Positions 1 through 9,425 of a stretch of DNA of 64,000 nucleotides are shown in pieces. The notes under the pieces are model-generated. The model made no database searches. It was not told the DNA's origin and was given only the letters and a program-made list of their open reading frames with translations. The DNA lies in assembly GCF_000424285.1 (NCBI RefSeq), contig NZ_AUJP01000011.1, positions 62,001 through 126,000 on the forward strand, given 5' to 3'. Source of the DNA: Butyrivibrio sp. MB2005 (GTDB taxonomy: Bacteria; Bacillota; Clostridia; Lachnospirales; Lachnospiraceae). Made by a program: the position numbers and the translations under genes. Every line of letters starts with the position of its first letter. Position 1 is the first letter of the stretch.

Positions 1-1827
1 ATTCTCGCTGACCATACCCGTACATCTGTAATGCTCATCGGAGATGAAGCTAAGCTTCTTCCTTCTAATACCGGCGCAGGCTATATTCTTAGAAGGCTTA
101 TTCGCCGCGCTGTAAGACATGCAAGAACTCTTGGCCTCAACAAGGATCAGATCCTTGGCGTAGCAAAGATTTATATCGATGAGTATAAAGAAAGCTATGA
201 GCATCTTAACAAGAACCAGAAGTTCGTTCTTACTGAGCTTGAGAGAGAAATCACAAGATTTGAGTCTACTCTTGAGAATGGAATGAAGGAGTTCAAGAAG
301 ATTCTTGATAAGACTTCTGCTGAGGGTAAGAAGGAAATCGAAGGAAAGGATGCATTCTTCCTTTATGATACATTTGGATTCCCTGTAGAGCTTACAGTTG
401 AGCTTGCACAGGAGGAAGGCTTTGGTGTTGACGAGGAAGGCTTTAAGGCTTCCATGGAAGAGCAGAAGCAGAAGGCAAGAGAGAACCAGAACTTCTCAGC
501 TAACCTCACTACAGGTGCAGGTGTATTTGATAACCTCGATGAGTCTGTAAATACAGAGTTCCTTGGATATGAAGCTCTTGACTGCGAAGGCACTGTTGTA
601 GCAATGGCAGGTGCTGAGGCTCTTGCAGATGAGCTTACAGAGGGTCAGCAGGGCACAATTATCACAGATAAGACTACATTCTATGGCACAATGGGTGGCC
701 AGGTAGGTGATATCGGTGAGATCCTTGGCGCTGATGGCGCAAAGTTTGTTGTTTCTGAGGCTATAAAGGTGGCCGGCGGCAGAACAGCTCATGTCGGTAA
801 GGTTGTAAGCGGAAGCTTCAAGAATTCCGACAAGGTATCACTTAAGGTTGATACTGAGAACAGAGCTAAAACCTGCAGAAACCATTCTGCGACTCACCTT
901 CTTCAGAAGGCACTTCAGGAGGTTCTTGGTGACGGCGTAGAGCAGGCCGGTTCATATCAGGATCCTGATAAGACAAGATTTGACTTCAGCTATCATCAGG
1001 CTATGACTGCTGATGAGATTCAGAAGGTTGAAGAGATAGTTAATGCTAAGATTTTAGAGGCACTTCCTGTTGTTACAAAGGAAATGTCTATTGAAGAGGC
1101 CAAGAAGACAGGAGCTATGGCTCTCTTTGGCGAGAAATATGGTGAGACAGTAAGAGTTGTAAACATGGGCGACTTCTCCATCGAGCTTTGTGGTGGTACT
1201 CATGTAGCTAACACCAGCCACATTGGTCTGTTCAAGATCCTTTCAGAGAGCGGCGTTGCTGCAGGTGTTCGTCGTATCGAAGCTCTTACAGGCAATAACG
1301 CAAGAGCATACTACAAGAACGTAGAGGCTAATCTTGGAGATGCTGCTAAGGCTCTTAAGACAGCTCCTGCTGATATTACAGCTCAGATAAAGAAGCTTCA
1401 GGAGGAACTTAAAGCTCTTAGAAGTGAGAATGAGTCTCTTAAGAGTAAGGAAGCTCAGGCAGCTCTTGGTGACGTAATGGATAGTGTCATCGAAGTTAAG
1501 GGTGTTAAACTTATTGCTCAGAGCGTAAAGGGCGTTGACATGAATGGCCTCAGAGATCTCGGTGACCAGCTTAAGGGTAAGCTTGGCGAAGGTGTTGTTG
1601 TTCTTGTCTCTGAGAACGATGGTAAGGTTAACCTTATGGCCATGGCAACAGATGCAGCTATAGCTGCAGGTGCACATGCCGGAAATCTTGTAAAGGCTAT
1701 TGCCGGTAAAGTCGGTGGTGGCGGCGGTGGACGTCCCAATATGGCTCAGGCGGGCGGAAAGAATCCTGCCGGAATACCGGATGCTATTGCAGAAGTTTCT
1801 GTAGCACTTGAAGGTCAGATAAAATAA
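1..1827 (+). CDS. alaS: Alanyl-tRNA synthetase, C-terminal part (5' end outside window)
   Basis: This enzyme charges tRNA-Ala with alanine in the cytoplasm and hydrolyses mischarged Ser/Gly-tRNA-Ala. The reading frame is open from base 1, so the first ATG at 31 is internal and the catalytic core lies mostly upstream of the window. The window shows the end of the core (ILRRLIRRAVRH), the editing domain with its metal motifs HSATH (about 883-897) and CGGTH (about 1189-1203), then a coiled linker and a DHHA1-type C-terminal domain with a six-glycine run. The stop is TAA at 1825-1827, and a strong terminator follows. The gene looks intact apart from the window cut. Motif agreement leaves little doubt about the identity. 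Confidence 0.97.
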   Translation: MLADHTRTSVMLIGDEAKLLPSNTGAGYILRRLIRRAVRHARTLGLNKDQILGVAKIYIDEYKESYEHLNKNQKFVLTELEREITRFESTLENGMKEFKKILDKTSAEGKKEIEGKDAFFLYDTFGFPVELTVELAQEEGFGVDEEGFKASMEEQKQKARENQNFSANLTTGAGVFDNLDESVNTEFLGYEALDCEGTVVAMAGAEALADELTEGQQGTIITDKTTFYGTMGGQVGDIGEILGADGAKFVVSEAIKVAGGRTAHVGKVVSGSFKNSDKVSLKVDTENRAKTCRNHSATHLLQKALQEVLGDGVEQAGSYQDPDKTRFDFSYHQAMTADEIQKVEEIVNAKILEALPVVTKEMSIEEAKKTGAMALFGEKYGETVRVVNMGDFSIELCGGTHVANTSHIGLFKILSESGVAAGVRRIEALTGNNARAYYKNVEANLGDAAKALKTAPADITAQIKKLQEELKALRSENESLKSKEAQAALGDVMDSVIEVKGVKLIAQSVKGVDMNGLRDLGDQLKGKLGEGVVVLVSENDGKVNLMAMATDAAIAAGAHAGNLVKAIAGKVGGGGGGRPNMAQAGGKNPAGIPDAIAEVSVALEGQIK

Positions 1828-1841
1828 GAGAAAATGCAAGA

Positions 1842-1886
1842 AAAAACAGCTTGTCTTTCTATTCATTTCGAAAGCAAGCTGTTTTT
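1842..1886 (+). terminator. Intrinsic terminator after alaS
   Basis: AAAAACAGCTTG (1842-1853) pairs perfectly with CAAGCTGTTTTT (1875-1886), and an inner CTTTC/GAAAG extends the stem around a short loop. The A-run and T-run flank the GC part, so the element could terminate in both directions. It separates alaS from the polysaccharide locus. Confidence 0.85.
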
Positions 1887-1966
1887 AATAGATAAAAATA
1901 TTAAATATCGTTATTTTTGAAAAAGTTTCTTAAAATATTATATTTTTTGAAAGTGTCTTGCAAATA

Positions 1967-1995
1967 CTGACTTTTGGTTTTCAAGATTATATAAT
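1967..1995 (+). promoter_or_regulatory. Candidate sigma-A promoter of the polysaccharide locus
   Basis: A perfect -10 box TATAAT lies at 1990-1995, with a weak -35 CTGACT at 1967-1972 and a 17-nt spacer. The surrounding 1887-2085 spacer is very AT-rich and holds no gene. The predicted leader is about 85 nt long before the first gene at 2086. The poor -35 box leaves room for activator control; this is inference. Confidence 0.4.
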
Positions 1996-2085
1996 TATGG
2001 TAATATTGGTTTTATTTGCATCATAATCTTTTGTACGCAATTTATGGCGTGACCTTAAGGAAGAGAGTTTGGAGTTGTTGACGAG

Positions 2086-3483
2086 ATGAATAGATCAAAT
2101 TCGGGGGCATCATTTGATATAATTCATATTATTTTGGATATAATCTCGATACTAATTGCTTTATTTATATCCTGTGAAATATGTAGCAATGTCAGATTCT
2201 CTGAAGAGGAATTAAAAGTTCTTATACCGGTCTATGTGATTACAGTATTGATATTCTTGCTGTTTAACAGGGCATTTAATATATATAATACTACGCTTTT
2301 CTTTTACTATGACAGAATCCTGAGACGTGAAAGCTTTGCTTATATTTGTGCTCTTTTATGCGCATACAGCTTGCTTTATTTTTCTTTTGATAAATATGCT
2401 GAAAATGAACTTATAGTTCTGCTCCCTATAGTTACATATGCATTGATCGTTATTGAGACATGTGTTTTCAGAGGAATAGTTGACCGTTTTATTATGCGTA
2501 AGCATATTCCGAGAGCGTTATATGTAGGAAGCAAGGATTCATATAATAAATTCAGATATTTTCTTGAGAAGACCTCAGTTCAGATAAATGAAATAGGATA
2601 TATCAGTCTTGATGATAATGATAAGTCAATTGAGTATATTGGTAAGCTAAAGGATCTTGAGGCAATTATTAGAAAGTATAATATTGATCAGGTATTCTTT
2701 TTGCAAAAGCGAGATATGGATATCATTCTTTTGCAGCAATACGTAGATATATGTATTGAAATGGGTGTCACCTGTCGTATAGTGGTTGATACCTTCAGAA
2801 GACGTAAGGCATTTTCTTTTGTAAGCAGTATTGGTACATATCCGATTTTGACTTTCCATACTGTTACTATGAACAGATATGCTGAGTTATTTAAGAGATG
2901 GTTTGATATTATTTTTTCTCTGATAATTATAGTTTTAACGTCTCCAATAATGATAATTACTGCTATTGCTATCAAAGTTGATTCGCCTGGTCCGGTTTTC
3001 TTCAGACAGGTTCGCGTTGGCAAAAATGGTCGTCATTTCCTTATATGGAAATTCAGAAGCATGAGGGTTGATGCAGAGGAGCTAAAACCGGGACTGGAGA
3101 AATTTAATGATGTCAAGGATGGCATGATGTTCAAGATAAAGGATGACCCCAGAGTAACAAGAGTGGGGAAGTTTATCCGTAAGACAAGTATTGATGAATT
3201 GCCGCAGTTTTTTAATGTGCTTTTTGGATCTATGAGCGTGGTTGGAACCAGACCTCCGACTATTGAAGAAGTGGAATTATATTCAATGCACGATTGGCGC
3301 AGGATCAGTATTAAACCCGGAATCACAGGAATGTGGCAGGTTAGTGGCAGAAGCAGTGTTACAGAATTTAACAAGGTGGTTGAACTTGATACTGAATATA
3401 TTGATAAATGGAGTATCTGGCTTGATATTAAGATTATAATCAAAACTGTGGGGCAGTTGTTTAAACACGAAAATTCGTACTAG
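2086..3483 (+). CDS. Undecaprenyl-phosphate sugar phosphotransferase (priming glycosyltransferase)
   Basis: This membrane enzyme would move a sugar-1-phosphate from a nucleotide sugar onto undecaprenyl phosphate, the first step in building a polysaccharide repeat unit. The 465-residue protein has about four N-terminal membrane helices (roughly residues 9-130), a soluble nucleotide-binding-like middle, a further helix near 275-297, and a C-terminal bacterial sugar transferase domain. Family motifs are visible: KVDSPGPVFFRQVRVG, WKFRSM, DELPQFFNVLFGSMSVVGTRP (followed by a conserved proline pair) and KPGITGMWQVSGR. It is the first gene of the locus, as is common for WbaP/CpsE-type primases. The sugar (Gal, Glc or another) cannot be read from sequence alone. 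Confidence 0.92.
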   Translation: MNRSNSGASFDIIHIILDIISILIALFISCEICSNVRFSEEELKVLIPVYVITVLIFLLFNRAFNIYNTTLFFYYDRILRRESFAYICALLCAYSLLYFSFDKYAENELIVLLPIVTYALIVIETCVFRGIVDRFIMRKHIPRALYVGSKDSYNKFRYFLEKTSVQINEIGYISLDDNDKSIEYIGKLKDLEAIIRKYNIDQVFFLQKRDMDIILLQQYVDICIEMGVTCRIVVDTFRRRKAFSFVSSIGTYPILTFHTVTMNRYAELFKRWFDIIFSLIIIVLTSPIMIITAIAIKVDSPGPVFFRQVRVGKNGRHFLIWKFRSMRVDAEELKPGLEKFNDVKDGMMFKIKDDPRVTRVGKFIRKTSIDELPQFFNVLFGSMSVVGTRPPTIEEVELYSMHDWRRISIKPGITGMWQVSGRSSVTEFNKVVELDTEYIDKWSIWLDIKIIIKTVGQLFKHENSY

Positions 3484-3504
3484 AACATTTGGGAAAACGT
3501 CAAC

Positions 3505-4656
3505 ATGAAAATTGCAATGATCGGACACAAGAGAATACCGTCCAGAGAAGGTGGCGTGGAGATAGTTGTTGAGGAACTATCCACCCGTCTTGTTCAGATG
3601 GGGCACTCGGTTACGGCATACAATAGAAAAGGAAAAAACGTCGCTGATAAAAATGCCGATAAAGAGGTTCACAAGCTCAAAAGATACAAGGGCATACGTA
3701 TTGTTCAGGTACCAACTCCTGATGTGAAGGCACTAAATGCTGTTGTGTATTCTTTTTTAGCTACCATTATGGCATTGTTTGGAAATTATGATGTTATTCA
3801 TTATCATGCAGAGGGCCCCTGTGCCATGTTAATAATTCCGCATTTTTTTGGAATCAGAACTATCGCTACGATCCATGGACTCGACTGGCAGCGTTCAAAG
3901 TGGGGAGGTTTTGCGACTAAATTCCTCAAATTTGGGGAATATATAGCAGCCAGATATGCGGATGAGGTTATAGTATTGTCTGCAAATGTACAGCAGTATT
4001 TTCTGGATACATATCACAGAGAGACCATTTATATTCCTAATGGCGTTAATAAGAATGAGTTTCGAGAACCGGATATTATTACTAAAAAGTTCGGGCTTGA
4101 GAAAGAGAAATACATACTGTACCTTGGAAGACTTGTTCCTGAGAAGGGAATATCTTATCTGGTAAAGGCGTTCTCCAAGGTTGATACAGATATGAAGCTT
4201 GTTATAGCAGGGGGCGGAAGCCATTCTGATGACTATGTAAAGAAAATAATGGGATATGCTGAAAAAGACAAGCGCATTATAATGACCGGATTTGTTCAGG
4301 GGCATGTTCTGGCAGAGCTGTTTAGTAACTGCTATATGTATGTACTTCCAAGTGATGTGGAGGGTATGCCTATAAGCCTTTTGGAGGCCTTAAGCTATGG
4401 CAGAAGATGTCTTGCCAGCAATATACCGGAAAATTCCGAGGCAGCCCTTGAATATGCTCAGTATTTTGAAAAATCCAATGTGGATGACCTTGCAAAAAAG
4501 CTTAATGAATGCATAAAGAATCCTGAGATATTCCATACTGATGAAGAGATAATGAATTACTGCGATAAACGATTTAACTGGGAGCAGGTCACCGGTGAGA
4601 GCGCGAGATTGTATATTGATGCGATTCTTAATGTTGAGAGACTTAATAAGGTTTAA
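3505..4656 (+). CDS. Glycosyltransferase, GT4 family (DUF1972/rhamnosyltransferase-like)
   Basis: A 383-residue GT-B fold enzyme that probably adds the second sugar to the lipid-linked unit made by the primase 21 nt upstream. The N-terminus carries IGHKRIPSREGGVE, typical of the DUF1972 subgroup that includes rhamnosyl- and galactosyltransferases of capsule loci. The C-terminal half has the GT4 nucleotide-sugar features: LYLGRLVPEKG and the EX7E motif in EGMPISLLEALSYG. There is no signal peptide or membrane helix, so it is cytoplasmic or peripheral. Donor and linkage are unknown. Confidence 0.88.
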   Translation: MKIAMIGHKRIPSREGGVEIVVEELSTRLVQMGHSVTAYNRKGKNVADKNADKEVHKLKRYKGIRIVQVPTPDVKALNAVVYSFLATIMALFGNYDVIHYHAEGPCAMLIIPHFFGIRTIATIHGLDWQRSKWGGFATKFLKFGEYIAARYADEVIVLSANVQQYFLDTYHRETIYIPNGVNKNEFREPDIITKKFGLEKEKYILYLGRLVPEKGISYLVKAFSKVDTDMKLVIAGGGSHSDDYVKKIMGYAEKDKRIIMTGFVQGHVLAELFSNCYMYVLPSDVEGMPISLLEALSYGRRCLASNIPENSEAALEYAQYFEKSNVDDLAKKLNECIKNPEIFHTDEEIMNYCDKRFNWEQVTGESARLYIDAILNVERLNKV

Positions 4657-4673
4657 CATATAAGGTCCTTAAA

Positions 4674-5246
4674 ATGGGGAATGGAAAAATAGATACGTTA
4701 AAAAATGTACTTAAGTTGGAAACAGAGGGTATAAGTCCTATAGGTACAATTGGTCTTATTATTCTGGCTGTCGTCATAGTTTTGATTGTAGGTATTTTCC
4801 TGCATAAGATGAAAGGTGTAGCTTATAAAAGAGTTATAAGTGCCATGTTAATAGTGGCTTATCTCGTTATTATGTTATCATTGACCATACTTAGGAGGCC
4901 CCCCGGATCAAGATATGGTTTTGATCTTGATATAAATCTTGGGTTTGGGTTAAAGGGGCATGCGCCAACTGTATGGGGGAGCGCATTTAGTATCCTTAAT
5001 ATTTTGTTATTTGTTCCATATGGTATTCTTGTTGGGAATACATTGCGTTTAAAGGAACGCAATCATATGATGGTAAGAACGGCTTTGACTGGTTTTGTAA
5101 CCAGCGCCCTTATAGAGATAACACAGTTTATTACTTCAACCGGCAATTTTGAACTAACAGATTTATTGACGAACACTTTTGGCGCATTTATAGGATCAGT
5201 AATTATAATTATTTTTTTAAAATTAAGACGAGAGAATAGTAAATGA
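4674..5246 (+). CDS. VanZ-family membrane protein
   Basis: A 190-residue integral membrane protein with about four or five hydrophobic helices. It shows the VanZ-like pattern SLTILRRPPGSR after the second helix, then NILLFVPYGILVG, a polar TQFIT segment and DLLTNTFGAFIG near the C-terminus. VanZ proteins confer low-level teicoplanin resistance in some operons, but most family members have no known role and are common near cell-surface genes. It starts 17 nt after the GT4 gene, and its stop overlaps the next start in an ATGA, indicating translational coupling. A function in this locus is not established. Confidence 0.85.
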   Translation: MGNGKIDTLKNVLKLETEGISPIGTIGLIILAVVIVLIVGIFLHKMKGVAYKRVISAMLIVAYLVIMLSLTILRRPPGSRYGFDLDINLGFGLKGHAPTVWGSAFSILNILLFVPYGILVGNTLRLKERNHMMVRTALTGFVTSALIEITQFITSTGNFELTDLLTNTFGAFIGSVIIIIFLKLRRENSK

Positions 5247-6445
5247 AAGTACTTATGGTTAATAAGTTCCTCTATCCTAATGGAGGATCTGAAACATATA
5301 TATTTAAGCTGGGTGATGCTCTTATGGAAAAAGGGCATGAAGTTCAGTATTTTGGAATGGAACATGATGGAAGATGTGTCTCTAACAGAGCAGGTGCATA
5401 TACTTCAGATATGGATTTCCATAATGCTTCGAAACTGGTAAAACTGACGTATCCCTTAAAGACCATTTATTCAAAAGAGGCCAGAGAGAAGATAAGGCTT
5501 GTCCTTGATGATTTTAAGCCGAATGTAGTACATCTTAACAACTTCAATTACCAGCTTACGCCATCAATTATTCTGGAAATAGTTAACTGGAGAAAGCAGA
5601 CAGGATGTAAATGCAGGATTGTTTATACCGCACATGATTATCAACTCGTGTGCCCGAATCATATGTGCAACAATCCAGGTACTCATAAAAACTGTGAAAA
5701 ATGCCTTACAGGAAGCTTCATGAACTGCACTAAGGGTAAGTGCATACACGGAAGTACTGCAAAGAGTTTAATCGGGACTCTGGAAGCTTCATTTTGGAAG
5801 ATGAATGGGGCATATAAATATATAGATACATTTATATGCTGCAGCGAGTTTATGAAAGCAAAACTGGATACTAATCCTCTTTTTGCAAAGAAGACAGTAG
5901 CCATACACAATTTTATAGATGAGATTCCCTGGGTAGAAGTATCAAAGGAAGATTACGTTCTTTATTTTGGAAGATACTCAGAGGAAAAGGGCGTAAGGAC
6001 TTTGATAGAAGCAGCTAAGAGACTACCTGAGATAGACTTTGTTTTTGCCGGGAAGGGGCCTTTGGAAAAGCTGCTTGATAGTGTGGATAACATTAAAAAT
6101 GTTGGATTTAAAACAGGCAGGGAACTTGCTGACCTTATTAGAAAAGCAAAAATGTCTGTATATCCTTCCGAATGGTATGAAAACTGCCCGTTCTCCGTTA
6201 TGGAGTCACAACTTTTTGGAACTCCGGTAATAGGTGCGGATATTGGTGGCATTCCGGAGCTCATAAGGAAGGGCGAGACAGGAGTGCTGTTTAAAAGCGG
6301 AGATGTTGATTCTCTATGTAATACCATACATGGTATGTGGCAGGATAATAGCAAAATGCAGAGAATGCATGAGAATTGTAAAGAACTTAGCTTTGATACA
6401 ATAGAGGAGTATTTGGAAAAGGTTTTGAAGATATACAATGGATAA
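5243..6445 (+). CDS. Glycosyltransferase, GT4 family, with cysteine cluster
   Basis: A 400-residue GT-B enzyme translationally coupled to the VanZ gene (ATGA overlap). The N-terminal acceptor domain begins LMVNKFLYPNGGSET. Residues about 140-180 hold seven or more cysteines (CPNHMC, CEKCL, NCTKGKC), a feature of one GT4 subfamily in which they may bind metal or form structural contacts. The C-terminal donor domain has YFGRYSEEKGV and the EX7E motif ENCPFSVMESQLFGTP. It probably extends the repeat unit in the cytoplasm. The donor sugar is unknown. Confidence 0.88.
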   Translation: MKVLMVNKFLYPNGGSETYIFKLGDALMEKGHEVQYFGMEHDGRCVSNRAGAYTSDMDFHNASKLVKLTYPLKTIYSKEAREKIRLVLDDFKPNVVHLNNFNYQLTPSIILEIVNWRKQTGCKCRIVYTAHDYQLVCPNHMCNNPGTHKNCEKCLTGSFMNCTKGKCIHGSTAKSLIGTLEASFWKMNGAYKYIDTFICCSEFMKAKLDTNPLFAKKTVAIHNFIDEIPWVEVSKEDYVLYFGRYSEEKGVRTLIEAAKRLPEIDFVFAGKGPLEKLLDSVDNIKNVGFKTGRELADLIRKAKMSVYPSEWYENCPFSVMESQLFGTPVIGADIGGIPELIRKGETGVLFKSGDVDSLCNTIHGMWQDNSKMQRMHENCKELSFDTIEEYLEKVLKIYNG

Positions 6446-7466
6446 TTTTTTGATGCTTTTGGTTTCGGCCTTTTTACTATTTGAAATATTATATAAGGCG
6501 AAATTAGTGAAAGTAAATGATGGCTTTTTTGATGCAAAGAACTCTCTTGCCATGAGAGGCTTTTGGTGTCTGATAGTTATATTGGTACATGTTCCTGCTG
6601 CTTACACCAACAGAATACAGGATATGATAGGTAGTTTTGCTTATATTGGTGTTACTTTTTTCTTCATGACATCTTCTTATGGATTGACATTGTCTCATGA
6701 CAAGGATCCTGATAAAATAAAAAAATTTTGGAGAAAAAGGTTACCTAAACTGCTGGTTGTTTCATTACTTATCAATTTATCTTTTGCGATTCTGAATATG
6801 ATTGTATTTGGTGATGCAATTACACTAAAGAATCTATTCACTATTAACGGATGGGTAATATGGCTTATTGCATGCTATTTCGCATTTTGGTTATCTCACT
6901 TGATATTTAAGCAGAGCTATTCTGCAAAAATACTAACGGTTTTACTTGTAATAATAGGAAGTATTATAATGTATACCCTGAACAGAAATGGTATTTATAA
7001 AAGTACCATTTGGGCAACTGAATGCTTTGGCTTTATATGGGGCATATTACTTGCATCAAAAAGAGATGTATTTACCGTTTTTTTTCTTAAAAAATGGCAG
7101 ATAAAACTATTGATCAGCTGCTGTATTGCAGGAATACTGGGGGTCAGTTATTTAAGATTTAAGCCGATACCCATAGCCGGCGATTATCTTCTTAAAATAA
7201 TTTTGGGATTAGCTATAACTTTATTTGTTCTGGTATTTAATACCAGAGTTGCACTTGGTAATAGAATTAATTATTTCCTTGGAAAGATATCCTTTGAAAT
7301 ATACCTTGTTCATTTGGGCGTTTTTCATTTGTTTAGTCGCTTTGATTTTTGGAATAGTTCAAGTGTATTTATTATTTCAGGTATGGTTGCTACAATGATA
7401 ATCGCATATTTGTTAAACAATGTTTCAGGCATGATTCTTAAACAGGTAAATAAGGTATTGGTCTGA
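6438..7466 (+). CDS. Acyltransferase family 3 membrane protein (probable polysaccharide O-acetyltransferase)
   Basis: A 342-residue protein with about ten hydrophobic helices, overlapping the preceding GT4 gene by 8 nt. The N-terminal region carries the family-3 signature: LAMRGFWCLIVILVHVP, where the histidine is the usual catalytic one, followed by GVTFFFMTSSYGLTLS. The C-terminal helices hold SFEIYLVHLGVF, another conserved family element. Such proteins transfer acetyl or succinyl groups onto sugars at the membrane. It most likely acylates the polysaccharide made by this locus. Confidence 0.85.
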   Translation: MDNFLMLLVSAFLLFEILYKAKLVKVNDGFFDAKNSLAMRGFWCLIVILVHVPAAYTNRIQDMIGSFAYIGVTFFFMTSSYGLTLSHDKDPDKIKKFWRKRLPKLLVVSLLINLSFAILNMIVFGDAITLKNLFTINGWVIWLIACYFAFWLSHLIFKQSYSAKILTVLLVIIGSIIMYTLNRNGIYKSTIWATECFGFIWGILLASKRDVFTVFFLKKWQIKLLISCCIAGILGVSYLRFKPIPIAGDYLLKIILGLAITLFVLVFNTRVALGNRINYFLGKISFEIYLVHLGVFHLFSRFDFWNSSSVFIISGMVATMIIAYLLNNVSGMILKQVNKVLV

Positions 7467-7521
7467 AAATACTTGATTAATCACAAAGATAAAAAATAGA
7501 TGAGAAATATAAGGAGCGATA

Positions 7522-8694
7522 ATGGCAGAAAAGAAGTTAAATGGAACAGTAATTGTTACTTATAGATGTAATGCACGCTGTTCTATGTGTAATAGATATA
7601 AAGCACCCAGTAAGCCGGAGGAAGAGATTTCGATAGAAACGATCAAAAAACTTCCCAAGATGTATTTTACTAACATTACGGGCGGTGAGCCTTTCATCAG
7701 AACCGATATCAAGGATATAGTGCGTGAGCTTTATAAGAAATCAGATAGAATAGTTATTTCAACGAATGGTTTCTTTACAGATAGAATAGTTGATCTTTGT
7801 AAGGAATTCCCTCAGATCGGAATCCGTATTTCGATTGAAGGATTGGAAGATACTAATAATGAAATCAGGGGATTGGAAAACGGTTATCAGAGGGGATATC
7901 AGACGCTCAAGACCCTTCGCGAGATGGGAATGAAAGATGTAGGTTTCGGCATGACTGTTCAGGATAAGAACGCTCCGGATCTGGTACCTCTTTATAAGCT
8001 TTCGGATGAGATGGGAATGGAGTTTGCGACAGCATCCCTTCATAATAGTTTCTATTTTGTTGAAGCTAAGAATATCATTAAAGACAGACCAATGGTAGCC
8101 CAGAACTTTGAGAACCTTGTAAATGAACTCCTTGCAAGTAAGAGTCCCAAGAAGTGGTTTAGGGCATATTTCAACCATGGACTTATAAACTATATTTATG
8201 GTCAAAAGAGACTTTTGCCCTGTGATATGTCCTTTGATACATTTTTCATTGATCCATATGGGGATGTTATGCCATGCAATGGAACAAAAGATAAAGAAGT
8301 TATGGGTAATCTGAATGAACAGTCTTGGGATGAGTTGTGGAGTTCTCCTGCAGCAGAGGAAGTCCGTAAGAAGGTAAGATGTTGTGACAGAGACTGCTGG
8401 ATGATAGGATCTGTTTCACCTGCAATGCATAAATATATTTGGGTACCTGCATGGTGGGTTATTACTCATAAACTTAAATTCTGGACTAAGAAAAAGTACA
8501 GTATGTATGAGAATAAGATTGTGCGAGATCTTAGAGATGGTAAAGTTACTAAAGAGGAACTTGATAATTGCAGTACATGTGATTTGTGTGCTACAGTTAA
8601 TAACGGTTTGTCTGCGGAGTCAATGGAACAATTGAAAGATAAGACCGGTGAAGAAATTGTAGATGCAGATATTGCAGCTCAGTTAAAGCAGTAA
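7522..8694 (+). CDS. Radical SAM protein with SPASM-type C-terminal domain
   Basis: A 390-residue iron-sulfur enzyme. Residues 10-20 carry the CX3CX2C cluster (CNARCSMC) for the SAM-binding [4Fe-4S] centre, followed by the GGEPF motif. The C-terminal part resembles a SPASM domain: FIDPYGDVMPCNG, GNLNEQSWDELW and several cysteines (CCDRDC), plus an extra CSTCDLC group near residues 352-358. A clear RBS (AAGGAG) precedes the ATG. Family members modify peptides, sugars or cofactors. Its place between an acyltransferase and the Wzz/CpsD genes suggests sugar or glycopolymer modification, but the substrate cannot be named. Confidence 0.85.
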   Translation: MAEKKLNGTVIVTYRCNARCSMCNRYKAPSKPEEEISIETIKKLPKMYFTNITGGEPFIRTDIKDIVRELYKKSDRIVISTNGFFTDRIVDLCKEFPQIGIRISIEGLEDTNNEIRGLENGYQRGYQTLKTLREMGMKDVGFGMTVQDKNAPDLVPLYKLSDEMGMEFATASLHNSFYFVEAKNIIKDRPMVAQNFENLVNELLASKSPKKWFRAYFNHGLINYIYGQKRLLPCDMSFDTFFIDPYGDVMPCNGTKDKEVMGNLNEQSWDELWSSPAAEEVRKKVRCCDRDCWMIGSVSPAMHKYIWVPAWWVITHKLKFWTKKKYSMYENKIVRDLRDGKVTKEELDNCSTCDLCATVNNGLSAESMEQLKDKTGEEIVDADIAAQLKQ

Positions 8695-8729
8695 GAACAT
8701 TAAGAAATGTTATATGGAGTGAAGAGTTT

Positions 8730-9413
8730 ATGAATAAAGAGATTAGGATTGACATAGCAAAGATTTTTAATTCTATTTTGCAGAAGTGGTGGATCATTGT
8801 ATGCTCTATGGCGGCATTTTTGGCAGCTGCCAATGTGTATGCAGAGGCTACTGTTGTTAAGACATATGAAGCTACTACTATAGTGTTTAGTATGGCTTAT
8901 GAATCGCTTTCTGATTCACTTACAGGAGCGTCGGCACTTAGTGCCTATGCAGATCTTGCAACCAGTAGAAAAGTAGCAGAGATAGCCCTTACATATCTTT
9001 CAGGAGAATATGAGTATGATGCCAACGACATTAAGAGCATGATTAGTACGTCTACTACAGCTACTAATTCTTCAAGACTGAGCGAGAAAATATATATTAC
9101 AGCCAAAGCAGAAAGCCCTGAACATGCTGTTGCAATTGCAAATGCTGTGGCGAACGCATTTGTTATAGAAATGCAGAGTATGACTGGGGGAAATACCGTT
9201 CAGGTATTGGATTCTGCTCAGAAGGGATATATTTCAAACGGAAATGAAAAAAATCTTATCAGAGTAATTGGTGCTTTTATTGGAATGATTATTCCGATAA
9301 TGATCATTTTCTTTAAGGGTATTCTGACTGATGAAGTGTATCGTATAGAGGATGCCGCATGCGACGGCGAACTTGAAATATTAGCCGTCATTCCGGATTT
9401 TGATAATAAATGA
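8730..9413 (+). CDS. Wzz/CpsC-type polysaccharide co-polymerase (chain length regulator)
   Basis: A 227-residue membrane protein with the two-helix Wzz topology: one helix at about residues 18-38 (WWIIVCSMAAFLAAANVYA), an extracellular coiled region, and a second near 178-198 (VIGAFIGMIIPIMIIFF). The first helix is followed by the family-typical YEATTIV segment. Such proteins set chain length and, in Gram-positive bacteria, activate a partner CpsD-type tyrosine kinase through a cytoplasmic tail. The kinase-like gene follows 12 nt downstream. The tail after helix 2 is about 30 residues. Confidence 0.85.
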   Translation: MNKEIRIDIAKIFNSILQKWWIIVCSMAAFLAAANVYAEATVVKTYEATTIVFSMAYESLSDSLTGASALSAYADLATSRKVAEIALTYLSGEYEYDANDIKSMISTSTTATNSSRLSEKIYITAKAESPEHAVAIANAVANAFVIEMQSMTGGNTVQVLDSAQKGYISNGNEKNLIRVIGAFIGMIIPIMIIFFKGILTDEVYRIEDAACDGELEILAVIPDFDNK

Positions 9414-9425
9414 GAGGTATAAAAG

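Noticed and set aside
1243..1866. 207-codon minus-strand frame over alaS
   Set aside because: It lies wholly opposite the conserved alaS C-terminal domain and has no family features.
5962..6537. 191-codon minus-strand frame over the GT4/acyltransferase junction
   Set aside because: It is a shadow of two well-supported plus-strand genes.
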